From: Steromphala cineraria
Lineage: Eukaryota; Mollusca; Gastropoda; Trochida; Trochidae
Reading direction: 5' to 3'
Assembly (NCBI GenBank): GCA_916613615.1
Contig: OU744721.1
Location: 75,025,060 to 75,089,059 of the forward strand
Length of the DNA: 64,000 nt
Shown: positions 10,601 to 23,490 of the stretch, one piece after another
How positions within the stretch are numbered: the first letter of the stretch is position 1
Layout: every line of letters begins with the position of its first letter
Position numbers and translations under genes: made by a program
The notes under the pieces: generated by a model
The model's input: only the letters and a program-made list of their open reading frames with translations
The model's database searches: none
What the model was told of the DNA's origin: nothing

Positions 10601-11063
10601 GATGAATATGACACAGGGTCTGGTATTTTAATCAGTTACATTAAAACCTAATAAATAAATTGCATTTGTTTTGCGTGTATCTGAACACTGTATAAACTAA
10701 ATTTCGTGACGTCACATAATATTAAGCCACGCACCTCATGACGGAACTATTTGTAAACATTGCGTGTTGCTAATAATAGAATACCACGTTGTGCACTGCC
10801 ACTTCGTGAAAGTCCGGTAACTTATCAGATAACAAACATTTAAAATAGAATAATTATTTTATTCATGATAAATTTATGACATAATTTACTTAACAAAGTA
10901 GGTAAGTATTGCTTAATCATAATAAATAAATCAACAAAAATAAACATATTACGTCACGTTGTCGTCTGCTAGATTTCACAATCTTAAGATGTACGGTAAT
11001 TTTGACAAAGAATTATTTGGAGAAATTGCCACAGTGAATACAAAAATAGAGCCATGGGCTCTG

Positions 11064-11745
11064 TAGCTCATCAGACTTTTGATTAAAATATGTTTTGACC
11101 CCTGTGACCCCATTTGGGGTGATGGGGTCACGGAATCTACAATTCAGAATCCCCATTTGTCAAGGAGTCTACACGCAACTTTTCAGCTCTCTAGACCTTT
11201 TGGAACTGGAGGAGAAGGTGAAAGTAGGTTTTTAAGGTTTTGACCCCTGTGACCCCATTTGGGGTCATTGGGTCACAATATCTATAATTTAGAATCCCCA
11301 TTGGCGAAGGAGTCTACACACAACTTTTCAGCTCTCTAGACATTCTGGAACTGGAGAAGAAGATGAGAATAGGCTTTTAAGGTTTTGACCCCTGAGACTC
11401 CATTTGGGGTCATGGGGTCAGGAAATCTACAATATAGAATCCCCATTTGCCGAGGAGTCTACACACAATTTTTCAGCTCTCTAGACATTTTGGAACTGGA
11501 GAAGAAGATGAAAATAGGATTTTAAGGTTTTCACCCCTGTGACCCCATTTGGGGTCATGGGGTCACGAACTCTACAATTTAGAATCCCCATTTGCCAAGG
11601 AGTCTGCACATCAAATTTCATTGTCATTGGTCATTGGTTTCGGAGAAGAAGGTGAACATGTGACAAGTTTAGGGATGGACGGACGGACGCCGGACGCCAT
11701 GCCATGCCAAAAGCCCATCGGGTCTTTCAGACCTGATGAGCTAAA
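11064..11745. mobile_element. MITE with about 145-bp internal tandem repeats
   Basis: The ends TAGCTCATCAG (11064) and CTGATGAGCTA (up to 11743) are inverted, consistent with a TA target duplication. Inside are four copies of a unit of about 145 bp starting TTTTGACCCCTGTGACCCC (about 11093, 11240, 11384, 11528), followed by the GGACGGACGCCGGACGCC tail typical of this bivalve family. It ends four bases before the first ATG of the recombinase 5' exon, so it has replaced that gene's natural upstream sequence. Confidence 0.75.
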
Positions 11746-11746
11746 A

Positions 11747-12009
11747 ATGGAGAATGAAGTCGAAGATCTTTTAGAATTCGAGAACATCTTGGATTTTCTA
11801 ACTGAAGATTTTGAATTTGAAGTCACGGATGCTGTTGCATCCAACGTTTCGCCTAATGTGAAAAGGGAAACAACAAACAATTGACGTAAAATCACAAAAG
11901 GATCAGAGATTCAGGAAATTAACGGAGAATGATCTGACAAATCTGGAAGACAGCAGGCAGTCAATTTCAATAAAGAAGAACACAAAGTGGGGCGTTAAGA
12001 TGATTCAAG
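11747..12009 (+). pseudogene. Crypton-1 recombinase exon 1 (frameshifted)
   Basis: The ATG at 11747 opens an acidic N-terminus (MENEVEDLLEFENILDFL) that stops at 11884. From 11885 another frame continues DVKSQKDQRFRKLTENDL and WGVKMIQ to the donor CAAG/GTTTGA at 12009. The two frames differ by one base; the shift must lie between 11862 and 11881. The second frame joins exon 2 in phase (Q-E-WFRENEGVE). One frameshift, or a sequencing error, separates this from an intact gene. Confidence 0.65.
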
Positions 12010-12361
12010 GTTTGACTAACTCAAAATTATTACTTTTTTAAATAATTGTTTTTCGTAAAAAAAAATACGACTAAGATAGAAAATACGAGAAGATGGATAA
12101 GATAATCGTGACGAGAAACGATAACAAAAATAAAGACCCAAAAATGTGTCATTGGTGTACGGGAGGCATTTCGTGGGCGTCAATATAAACAAAAATCAGC
12201 TGTTTTCGGTGACTTGGCCTAGATAAGTTTTTTTATAAAGGGTCCTAAATGATGCCCCCTCTCCCAGAAATTACCGTTTCAATTCAATATTTTAAATGCT
12301 TGACGAAAGGCATAGATCAAGGCCGGATGAGACCCTCAATATTATTTGTATATGTTTTCAG

Positions 12362-13362
12362 AATGGTTTCGGGAGAATGAAGGGGTGGAAATCGATTTTC
12401 GAAACATGGTACCTGCAGATCTATGCACGAAACTACGTCGCTTTTATGCACAACCTAAAAATATTGCCGAAAGGTCCGAAAAAATGCCAGAAAATCAAGC
12501 CGGTGAATATCACAAGAATTCTATGAAAAATGTCAGGTCAGCAATCAATCGGCACCTACGAGATCTAAGCAGAGACGTCGACATCGTGAGAGACAAAGAA
12601 TTTCGTCCTGCAAATGATCTCCTTGATGGCAAACTAAAGTTCAATGCTGAATATGGATTATCTCGTCCTACATCACACAAGGAAGTAATCCCAGTAGGAG
12701 ATTTGTTAAAAATAAATGCCTACCTTAATTCTGAATCAAATCCAGTAATCCTTCGGTACCGTGTATGGTACAATTTGGCGATCCATTTTGTCTCCAGAGG
12801 TATAGAATTCCACAAGCAATTAAATACACATTCCTTTTTGTTCACACATGATGAATTTTGTAGAGAATACGTCTCAATTTCACATGACACAAAACAGAAA
12901 AACCATCAAGGTGGACTTCAAAGCGACGAGGCCGAATCCGACAAGCGCATGTATGCGACAGGTGCTATTGGCTGTCCAGTCGAATCTCTCAGGCTGTTCA
13001 TGCAAAAAACTGATCCATATGCCGAATCTCTCTTCAACCATTGCAAAAAGGAAGCAATGGAATCCCCTGACACACATGATACTTGGTATGACACAAACGC
13101 AGGCAAGCCGTATCAATTCACTCGCTTCATGGGTGACATTACACGGAAAGCCGATTGTTCCAAGGTGTACACTGCTCACTGTCTTCGGGCCACCAGTATC
13201 CAAGCCATGAACGATGCAGGCTTTGAATTACGCCATATCATGTTCATGAGTGGTCACAGGAATGAGAGCTCTGTCAGAAACTACAACCGATCATGTTCCA
13301 CAACTCAGAAGGCAAATATCAGCAGTGCACTCGCGGCCGTTGCAGGGGGGGTCCGCCATTGA
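12362..13362 (+). CDS. Crypton-type tyrosine recombinase, catalytic exon (DUF3504-like)
   Basis: The acceptor TATGTTTTCAG opens EWFRENEGVEIDFRNM; the frame runs to TGA at 13362, about 333 aa. Catalytic residues of a phage-integrase fold are readable: Arg in NLAIHFVSRGIEF, HxxR in YTAHCLRATS, and His and Tyr in MSGHRNESSVRNYN. The layout matches the DUF3504 proteins derived from or carried by Cryptons. Expected activity is strand exchange through a tyrosine-DNA intermediate. Whether the protein is made depends on the exon 1 frameshift. The downstream palindrome at 13816 is probably the element end. Confidence 0.82.
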
Positions 13363-13815
13363 AATGCCGCCAACTTCAACGGCCGTGTCCAGCGTCGTTC
13401 CAACACAAAATTTAGTGTCACGTTTGCCGATGAATGTTGTGCCGTATTGTCAAGCTTCTAACACCACCAGTATCTACAAGGGTTAATTCGGCTGGGTTTC
13501 TCTCTCATTCCACATTCGCAAATTGCGTTTTCAACTTCGACAAGTAGCAATGCCAAGGCCACGCTACGCTATTCTGAATGTCAAGGAAAGTGTGACGTCA
13601 AGTTCATGACAAGTTAATACATAGATTTCATTGGCTGATGAAGGAGTTTGTAGACGGGGCTTATGATCCCACGACGTTTGATTGACAGTTTGTCTCTTTC
13701 ATGTTGTTGAAGGTTGAATTCATTCGCGTAAATAGTGCAACTCTAAATATTGCAAATTTGTATATTCCAAGCAATAAAAACTTTAAAAAACATCGAGTCA
13801 GTATGTATTTATTTA

Positions 13816-13961
13816 TAAGAATTTACTTCAAAATGTATTAAGTTCATGGAGGTATAAACTTAAAAACCGCTGTGCAAACTTGGCGCGGATTTACACAGTT
13901 TGCACAGCGGTTTTAAAGTTTATACCTCCATGAACTTAATAAATTTTGAAGTCAATTCTTA
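13816..13961. repeat. Long palindrome downstream of Crypton-1
   Basis: Arms of about 65 nt (13816-13880, 13897-13961) pair nearly perfectly, for example AAGTTCATGGAGGTATAAAC with its complement. The loop is about 16 nt (TGGCGCGGATTTACAC). It ends GAAGTCAATTCTTA, the same terminal CAATTCTTA as the palindromes of copies A and B, followed by AAATA. It lies 454 bp after the recombinase stop. Confidence 0.92.
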
Positions 13962-14740
13962 AATATAAAAAAACTCCAATTATATATTTACAATTCATAA
14001 AAATCAGACAAGTTATAATGTACTTTGTAATGTCATTGTAGGTGCGTTAACACTATGATGAATAAAATCCAACTCCGCAACTTTCCACGCATTGCAAATC
14101 ATTTAGTTAACAACTCCATCATTGCTTACATCAAATTTTGATAATGAGCACATGTACATCTAATATTAAAGAAAATGAGACAGAAAACCATACCATTGTG
14201 AACTATGTGCAAATAAATCATAGAAATGGCTTAAAGCCAATAGGCTGTCAATAAAAGTGTTAAACAAAAACGCCGGACTGATCCATTTAGTATGTGAAAG
14301 TTTGTTTTAGGAAGCATTTTAAAGAAACATAAACTGTTTAACGAAATGTCTCTTGGTATTATTATCTAGTATCTCATGATCTTTAACTTTAAGTTTCCTA
14401 GTATTACTAGTTTGAGACCATTATCTTAAATGGCTTAAACAGTTATCAAAAGTTATGTGAAAGCATTATCCTTTGCGAAACAAAATCCTTTTCTTCAGTC
14501 ATATGATAGTCGTTTTGCTAAATTAAATTGTTTTTCTTGTTCGGGCCTAGTTTCAAAATTCATTTAGATTAATATGCATCATGAAGTTTTTCCAAATTAG
14601 AATTGAAATAAATTGAAAATATATACAGTGTTATTAGGTGCGAAATATAATTGGCAGCCGGAGGAAAGGTAGGGATATGAAATTTTATGTATATTAAATC
14701 ATGTATTTTAATATGCTAACTATTTAGATGTCACAAAACC
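13962..14740. other. AT-rich spacer after Crypton-1
   Basis: No gene, RNA or repeat structure that I can support. Confidence 0.4.
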
Positions 14741-15092
14741 TTAAAGGGGCAGTCGCACGTTTTTAGGGGGAATATAAGGTGATGTCAGGAAAATGAAAAT
14801 AAATGGTTCCAATTGAAAGACAATGTATTTAAACTAAATAGAGCAATAGTAATTCAAATATATAACGTAAAGTTTAGCCATGCGATTCCTATTTCCTACA
14901 CAAAATAAATTAAAGGTGTTCACAAAAAATGGCCGCCAATGGATTGTATACTTTGTACTCTGACTATGGATGATTGGCTTGTGCAATGAGATTTTTGACA
15001 CTGTCAAAATAATACATTTATCATTAACTTACAATTATCAGTGGAAAATTGAGAATATAAAATTATCAAAAAACGTGCTAATGTCCCTTTAA
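14741..15092. mobile_element. TTAA-flanked MITE, copy 1
   Basis: TTAAAGGGGCAGTCGCACG at the left and a complementary CGTGCTAATGTCCCTTTAA at the right bound 352 bp. The interior is alignable end to end with 46320-46664 (shared GTGATGTCAGGAAAA, GAGATTTTTGACACT, GACAATGTATTTAAACTAA). TTAA at both ends fits piggyBac-type target duplication. No coding capacity. Confidence 0.85.
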
Positions 15093-17030
15093 GGACACTA
15101 TTAATTTTTTACTAGTTAGAATGTTTAAAAACAACTTGAGAACAAGCTTCATTTTGCATATTTTCATTTAAGGTTATTCAAATGCATCATCGTCCAATGG
15201 TTAAGAGGTTTAAATGACATACGTTCAAACACATATGCTGTGAATAACCTATTCACACTGACTTCAGATCCTTGCAATAAAGTACGAACATTGTGTAAAA
15301 TAGAATAATGGATCTGAAATCATTATTTGAAAATGCATAAAAGGTGAAAAGATGTTTGTTCTATTCTAGACCTAATGGCTAAACGATTATTATTTGAATA
15401 ACAGTATGGTAATCAGATATTGATAACAATTATACATATATATATATATATATATATATGGTATTGCATTTTTTTAAAACAGCAAACAAGTGCTCACATT
15501 TTTGTCGTCATGTCGAACTTGTGCTTAACATTAATCATGATGATGACATAAAACTAGCAACGGAGTCAATATAAAGATATTTATCCTTTAGCAAAACCGA
15601 TAATATTCATTTATTTCCATTAATCACAAACATGTTAAGCTACATTTGATGTGTACATTTAAATGTTGTTCAGACCAAATTTCATATCTAGAATATATTT
15701 GAAATTTTGACAAGAAAGAGTATCTATTGGACACCATAAAGATGTGTTTTAGTTATATGTCGATATAATTGCTACATACAATACATCTATCAACTGTATC
15801 CTCATATAACTAAAACAGAATGTAAATAGAGCATATTTAATGTTAATGTAAGCATGAGATAAGGGTCAAGAACCTTGATTTACTTTAAACATAGTGGTTT
15901 GAACGAACATAAAGGTTAAGCAATGCCTTTATAGAATTCATAACTTGGAAGACAAATTGTGTTATGTCAATGCGGGAGTTTTGTTACAGTTTGGTTGTTG
16001 CATACTGATACCCAACTCCATGATTGATAATAAAGATAACATCAAAGTGCTAAACAGAGTAATCGCGATCGCCATCAATATGCCCAGAGTCAGTGTAAAG
16101 GGACATTCCACATAACTCTGTATCGACCAGAATTGGATAATTGTTTCGGATATCATAAAATAACATTATTTCAAGTGAATGAAATAACCAAAGGTTTAAC
16201 CAGTAATATTCGAAATGTAATCTTTGCATAATTTTCTTCACGATTTGCATTAGTGTCTGATTCCCTCCCTTAAAACTTTTAATACAATAAAAAAGATATT
16301 TAAATGAAAGTAAACTTTTGGAGTGTTCATAATACACCATTGACATTTCTTTTAGGTAAAAAACAAATTTTCGTTATCCAAACATCAACTCCTAAAATCT
16401 AATATTTCAGACGTGCACAAACCATTATTTTGAAATGATCTTGTCCCGTTGTGTTTAATCAATTTGAGATCTTACGACGTCCACTTACTCACTTCAATAC
16501 ATAACCTAAAATTCTAATCTATCAAAATATGGATAGCAATGACTGATTTGAGTTTTACTTACGACAAATCATTTGATCAATGTACAAATTCATGATAAAT
16601 CGGGGCTATGTGACAAATGTTTGTTGAATAATATATCTATCTCATCCTGTGAAGTTGAATTAAGTTGTATTAAGAGTGCAAGAACTAGCATCTATTTAAT
16701 TCAATATGAGATTTACAGTGCATTCGATGAGAATGACCAAACATTATTCAACCTTGGTCAAAGCTTTCTGTACCGCATATATGCGATTCAACCAAAATAT
16801 CCATGTTGAACTACATTATAATGTAAGTAACATTTCTAATTTTCAGAGAGCCAGTTTAAACGAGAAGCCTTTTTTGTCTAATCTCATTAACTGTACATCC
16901 TTTTTTCGTATGAGAACAGCTGCGGGGATGATGATAGTTGCCTTCCTTAACACTTAACACAAGCGACAAAGCAGATGACAATGGAAAATTATCATTTGTT
17001 AAAAAAACAGTCGAATAAAATGTCAAATTG
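15093..17030. other. AT-rich spacer with TA microsatellite
   Basis: Contains a (TA)n run at about 15436-15460. No coding or structural feature is otherwise supported. Confidence 0.5.
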
Positions 17031-17412
17031 AACTAGAAAGTGTTTTTACCCGTAAAAACAGATGTCTCCCCCTTCCTCAAATGCTCCAAACCTATAAACA
17101 ATACTATCATAAAGCACCATTAATGTTCTCTGTATAATTCAACTTGAATAAATAACCTACAAATAGCCAACAAAATATTCAAAATTGCATGGAAATAAAC
17201 AAAATAATTTGTTTTTAATCTCGAACCTCCAAAAGGCAAATCTACATGATATGGAGAGACAGTATACCAAGTTTGGTGATGATCGGTCACATAGTTTCAG
17301 ATATATGCTCCGGAAACGAAATGGGAACGCCGACGCCGACGTCAACGCCGACGGGAACTCAGCTAAAACCAATATGTCTCCCGACCCTTCGGGGAGAGAC
17401 ATAATGACATAG
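17031..17412. repeat. Interspersed repeat with CCGACG-rich tail
   Basis: Begins AACTAGAAAGTGTTTTTACC and ends with GCCGACGCCGACGTCAACG, CCAATATGTCTCCCGACC and GGGGAGAGACATAATGAC. The high-GC tail in an AT-rich setting, and the GATGTCTCCC / ATGTCTCCCG phrases near each end, fit an interspersed element of a kind common in bivalves. Family not assigned. Confidence 0.55.
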
Positions 17413-19940
17413 GAGAGGTTATTGCTAAAATGCTAGGTGAAATTTTATTTATTTACGTTGCAGACAATGCAAGAGATTTTTATATTCTTAAGGTGAAACT
17501 ATTTATTCCATCTCGTACACTAATGCATGACGATTATCCAACGAAGATCATTTCTTGCGTGTTAGCAGAATGGTTCAATACTGCTTACCAGAATTGCAAA
17601 TATACTGCTTTAAACAACCGCATAGAAATGTGATACTTTTTCAATGACTAAGCGTTTGCATCTAAACAATGTGTACATAAGGAGAGTAGTGAACATTTAT
17701 TACGTTTTCCGGGCTTGAATCCATTTTCATGTAAAATTTGTTTCCAGATGCAATAAAAGCTGATTTTTATGAATAACGCCAATAAGGTAATTTTTTTAAC
17801 AAATGAGCTCTTGTTTGCATTTAGATTTAATAAAAAAAATTCAATTAAACCCAGGCGTTCTGAGCTTCGGATTTTGTTTTGAGAGTACCTGTCAATTATG
17901 ATGTTAAAAGTAAAGTCATGCCTAACTAAAAAATATTGTAGAGAACAATACCATGTCGAGAGAGGTGAACACAACCAGGGATTTCGAGGTTATCTAATGT
18001 GTTCCAAGGAACCTTATGAAGCTTTTTCCAGTAGTTCAGATGCATTTAACAAAATTTGATTCTGCTGGGTACAGAACACTTTGGATGACTACTTCCATCT
18101 CGGATACGACGGGCTGTCTTGGTTAGGTATGTAACATACTCATATGCTCATATACTCTACCAAGTCTCTACTTTCAGTTGAGAGTACATGTCAAACAATA
18201 GCTTCCTTACTCTAGAAAATGATACACAGGCTTATTCGCAATTCATAAATAAATAACCACGATTGCCTTTGGTTTTCAATAGTTTTGATATGAAATATTG
18301 CCTAAACCCTTGGTTAACAAAAAACAACTTTGGCTTTTACAGTCTACTCTTTGAAACAGGATAACGCTGGTTCAGTTTCCCTGTATTGCGAGAACACAAG
18401 TGTCTGTCTGTCGAACACATATACACTATGGTCGATCTGCTATACATTTTGTCTGGAGAACAACTACAAACCGGAAAAGAGTTATTTTGGAAATTTTGAA
18501 TACATAAGCGATCAAGTTTATTTAAGTGTCGTTTTCTTGCTCTATATTTTGCTCATTCAATGGGAAAAAATTGTTGTGAATATTTAAGATCTATTTAAAA
18601 TGTCCTTAATTCATAAACTACTTTATATACGTGCTTAACAATATCATTAACAACAAGTAAAACGTTTTTGAACCACAGCTACATCAAATGTGATGTGAAA
18701 TGAATAATTGAAAAACGATTACTCATTGTGTGAAATCCTCAATACAATTTTACTTCTTGCTGCTAACTGATTTGCTGCGGGTGATTTTGTTCTCAATTCC
18801 ACTTCAATCAGTATTACTTTTGCAAGGAATGAACCCATCGTGAATTCAGCCCGAGATCAAAGAGTTCCGTTCTCCATGCCCAGGGCATATTAACCTCGTG
18901 TTTCATCCACACGGATATGCTTAAGGAGAGCGGGAATCAATTTAGGATCATCACCGACTGTTTAGCTGAATAAGTATAAATTTGAGTTGAAGCTGTTGCA
19001 GACCTCTATTACGATAATGCTTTGTTTTGTTCAAAATGTCTCCATTAACTTTTTATAACAAATATCATATCTGTGTACCACTTAAAGACATTCGTTTGTA
19101 GAGGAATATGTTATGAGTTAATGCAATTATGCATTGAAAAACAGTGCAAACATTTGTATTCTGCTGATTCTATTCTACTCAAGCAGGTTCTACAGAAGTG
19201 AATTGCTTATTAAAAAGATTGGGCATTCTCCCTTCAATAACAGAACAGTTTAGTCTCTCTGACCTCAATTTGAACATAAAACATGTAAGATAGAGAAGAA
19301 TCATTATATAATAATCGATATCAATTTGAAAACTGAGATTGTCATGTCTTCTTTGACCTTGCCTCCAGCCAGACGGATATTGTTATGTTATAGCCAGGCC
19401 AGCCTTCTGGTCTGCCGGTTGGTTTGATCTAATTTGTGCTTCATCAATATATAGCCTGGGAGTATGTACTCTCTCTAATGATCAATTCAGAGTTTACTCA
19501 AATAGGAACCAGCATCATCTTCTATTGATTTTACTGTAAATGTAACTTTTAACAAGGTGTATGTCTGCATTACTTATATATATATATAAATATTAGTACA
19601 TCGGCTTCTTAGATTATGAAATTGAAAATGTTTTTAAGTTCATAGCTGACTAACTACATTTACTGTCCTCAAAGATGAAAGCCATTTGTACGTTTATCAC
19701 ATGCCATTTATCTTAGGAAACGATATGAGAAATCTTTATGACAAAATACCTTTATTCATTAAACTAAAAATTGAAATTTAGAACATGCTAAATAGTTCAG
19801 AAGTATATTTGATGCATGTTAAAATGACCTTCTTTAGTTTGTCTGTTTCCTTCATCTAACTACATTTCACCATTAATAGCTTTCTTATACCGCGCATATA
19901 TCCATAAGCATGCTCAAAGCACCATGAGTATTATTACCCT
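17413..19940. other. Spacer without recognisable genes
   Basis: Only short random frames. A less AT-rich patch at about 18840-18990 has no codon structure I can support. A short TA run lies near 19577. Confidence 0.4.
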
Positions 19941-19949
19941 TGAGGGATA

Positions 19950-20195
19950 GTATTTTCGGTGCCGCCGATTAAACAGCGCTCCGCGCGACCGTATAGGTCC
20001 ATACTTCCCCTTTGTTCAGGTACCCATTTGTACAGCTGGGTGAACTGAGTGCAATGTGGATGAAGTGTCTTGCCCAGGGACACAACACAGGATGAGATCC
20101 AAGTCACAAATTGTTGGTGTCTCCACCGGGATTCGAACCCGGGTCTCTGGCGTGAGAGGCAAGCATGCTAACCACTACACCACTGTGCCACAACC
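19950..20195 (-). repeat. tRNA-derived SINE
   Basis: On the minus strand 20195-20113 reads as a tRNA-like head: box A-like TGTAGTGGTTAGCATGC, an anticodon-loop region CCTCTCACG (Glu-like CTC) and box B GGTTCGAATCC. Beyond it is a central domain with GTGTCTTGCCCAGGGACAC on the plus strand, a phrase seen in conserved metazoan SINE central domains. The clover-leaf acceptor stem is poor, so it is not a working tRNA gene. Confidence 0.75.
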
Positions 20196-22929
20196 ATTCC
20201 CACTACTTAACCATGAAACAGGTACTATAGACGTAAGATCTGACTTGTGTTCTAAATGAATATTCAATACTCTACTGTATCATTAAAGTAAAGACTGCTT
20301 TCAGGCAAACACCTCTTCACTTCTTGATTAGTGTCAAACCAAATACCACAATCACCGGTCCCCTGAGAATAACAGTCAACAATGATATAAGCAAGGGTCA
20401 CTTGTTTTGAAATTCAGATCATGTCTGGTGTTGTAACGATAATTTTTCAGAACAGTTGTTTCTGTCTGGAATTTACTCCATAATCATCTCAACTAAAAGT
20501 AGTCTATGGCATACGTAAAACATACGCGTAGTTTGAAAATCATTTTATAAATGTCGCCAAGTGTTTTTGGTACGCTTTATTAATGTAAAACGAATTGAGA
20601 GAAATTAGGTGACAATCAATAACTTATTGTATCAATAAGAAGTCATATTTACCACGGCGAATCGAAGGCTGCAAACGTCACCAATTAAAAAAACTTAATG
20701 AGATATTAAATGTTGATAAGCAACTAAACGAAAACTATAAAGAAGAATGACGCTTAAACCGTTAAAAAGTAAGCGAATTACCAATATTTTACTCGCGCTT
20801 CTTGAATAATGATTTAGACACAGACGCAGATGTAGAAGGAAGCATGATAGATAGAAGGTCTATGATTGTTAATGAGGTTGGTTACATATTATCGAGGTAT
20901 TAAGAAATAGCTAAATTTTATATTATTTTGTTGAAAAATATGTCTTGAATACGTCTTAAAAATATCATCATGTCACCACAGTATCTGTTTAAAAAGTGTC
21001 CTCCCGTTAGGGCACCCAATATCTAAAACAAAACAAAATTTTAAAACTCTTTTTCAAGTTAACCTTTTAATTTTAATTATGAAGTTTATGTTGTTCTATT
21101 AAGGCATTGCACTGTTGAAATAGACTAAATTGCATAAATAATAAGCTTTAAAGTACATGTAATATGAAGCAAATGTTGAAAATGATGATTTGTGTTGAAT
21201 ATTAATTCTTGTATGAAAGGAATTAACTTTTTATTTAATTTTTTAAAAACAATTATATCTTTTATCTATGTCACCAGAATATAACAGAGTAATTCACAGT
21301 CAAATTAGCCTAATCAAAACATTAACATCCAGAGGAGATAATTCTTCATTGTCGACATTAGCATTTTTATATCTTTCCTTTGTTATTAGGTTTAATTAGT
21401 AAAATAATTTTACTATAAACAAACACTTGTCAACAAAGTTATAAAACAACCATTACTTTTTGTTAACCTAAATTATTTTTTAAGTTTTCAAATTGTTGCC
21501 CTCACACTGTCAGTGAAATATGAACAAAAATTATAAACTTTTCCATATCACGATTTGAATGTTTGTTTTAAGTGTACAATCAGTTGAACTGTGTTGTGTT
21601 GTATTTTGTATTGTGTGATGTGTGAACTCATTTCTGTCTCTGTTAGACGTTTTCTGTAGTGCCATATTAACATGTGCTTTATGTGATTGTAAAGTATAGT
21701 GTAGGCCTTGTAGGGAGTTAGGAGTTTTCATGTGGTTGTACCCAAGTTGATCTACGCTTTCTTGTACGCGCTCAGGTGGTAAGTCAGTTGTGACTTACTC
21801 TCTTAGTAACAAATACAAATTATTACCCTTAAATTTCAATGGTGGTGATGCTTCGTAAATGTCTCATCAAACATATTTTATGTAGATATAGATTTATTGA
21901 TTCTGGTCCAGTGAACTAACCGTCGTCACCAATGCGTTTAGCTGATATCAGGAAGACATTTTAGTGACAAAGTGATTAAATTTAAAAAAAATATTGATTT
22001 GATTAGGTTAACCATTAATATTTTAATTCTAACAATCTGCGGTTGAACACATCCCTTTATTAACTTTGAAATTAAGTATTGTCACTCCTCAGTACACCAC
22101 ATTAAATTACACTGGTTAATCTTTCTGTTATGTTTGCATGTACATTTCAACGTGCTGCACGTGCGGCAGGAATTTCTCAGACTTTTGTAACTGCCAAAGT
22201 TAGACACCGTTGGTTTCTCTACGCCATTGGTATTATGGCAATACAACTAACAAAATACTAGCCTGTTTTATTTTACAAACTTTTTTTTTGTTTTTGAGTT
22301 TTTATTCTGAAATTGATATTTGATTGTTGAATTATTGGGAATTGAGTTACCAGCCCCGATGTTTGCGTGAATGAATTGGAACATCTAAGCACATGCAATG
22401 TAATCCCTGGACGCTTCTCGTCTCGGGATCACTTTCGCACTTGCCTTGGTGTTTGTAACTATAACTGAAAGGTAAAATGTCTGCCTAACCACACTGCCTC
22501 TCCTTTAAATTTAAGGCACCATCCTAACTGTACATTAACGGATATGGTAGAAAATATCTTGCTCATATCGGTAAGTGATTTCAATAATCCCTTTGCTGTT
22601 TCTTTAAAAAACATCGTTTAGTCTTGCTTAATCGAGAAATAACACTTATCTCCGTAAGAGTTCGTCGCCTAATTTGTACATCATTCACCTCATAACTAAT
22701 AAAATAAACGCGATATTGCAGCCATGAATATCTCAATTTTGTAAAGAAATATTTAAATTTTAACCTTATTAATGAACAATGTATAATAAGGCGACGCCAC
22801 TGAATACTGTAACAACCCGTTCATAAAATCCAAACATTAGATCGATAGGGAATACATAATTGTTATTGTTGAGCCATTCCCCAGTAAACAGGTTTCAACA
22901 AAAATAATGGAATAATATAGTAATATATA
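20196..22929. other. AT-rich spacer
   Basis: No feature that I can support; all frames are short. Confidence 0.4.
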
Positions 22930-23090
22930 TATAGAACGTCATTCTAGTGCATTTTTTCGTTTGTATTGAACGAGTAGATGTCACAAAGAGCAAAGAAACA
23001 ACGAGTTCGCAGAACGAGTTGTTTCTTTGCTCTTTGTGACATCTACGAGTTCAATACAAACGAAAAAATGCACTAGAATGGCGTTCTATA
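22930..23090. repeat. Long palindrome downstream of Crypton-2
   Basis: Arms 22930-23002 and 23018-23090, about 73 nt each, are near perfect (TATAGAACG at the outside, AGAGCAAAGAAACAAC inside). The loop region contains ACGAGTT twice around CGCAGA. It lies 401 bp after the recombinase stop, nearly the same distance as at Crypton-1, although the arm sequences differ. Confidence 0.93.
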
Positions 23091-23490
23091 TTTATTACAT
23101 ACCCTTTTTCGTTTAATTTACTTCAAATAAAGCCTTACACGGAAGAATGTTTACGTGTTATCTTGACCTGAATAAATTACTCCGCCAACCCTTTCACGAA
23201 ATATTACGTCATCACATTCCTCCACCTATGACGTCACATGACAATAGAGTGCACACCAAACTGTGATTAATTTTGATGAAAAACAGACGCAAGATTTTTG
23301 TTCATATGTTTAAATTTCTTTAATGACATGTAATATCATAAATGTATATCAATATTTCATTCGAATACAATATAAACGTTCATAACTGAAACATTCGTTG
23401 ACATTCGACAAAGTTCGGTCATAACGTATTCAAACGTGAACATGGATAGATGTTGTTACATAACAGTTCAGCGAGAGGAAGTGACAGAAC

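Larger units (their letters stand above)
10600..13961 (+). mobile_element. Crypton-like element 1 (approximate limits)
   Basis: The recombinase gene is followed by the palindrome 13816-13961, taken as the right end. The left end is not defined. CGGAACTATTT at 10742 corresponds to a motif lying about 135 bp inside the left end of copies A and B, which suggests a start near 10.6 kb. Without the 0.68-kb MITE at 11064-11743 the element would be about 2.6 kb, close to the second locus. Confidence 0.5.

Noticed and set aside
12880..13210. Frames of 107-120 codons on both strands in the Crypton-1 exon
   Set aside because: They overlap the recognised recombinase frame and lack any motif.
20113..20195. 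Functional tRNA-Glu gene
   Set aside because: Box A, box B and a CTC anticodon are present, but the acceptor stem pairs poorly and a SINE central domain is attached.
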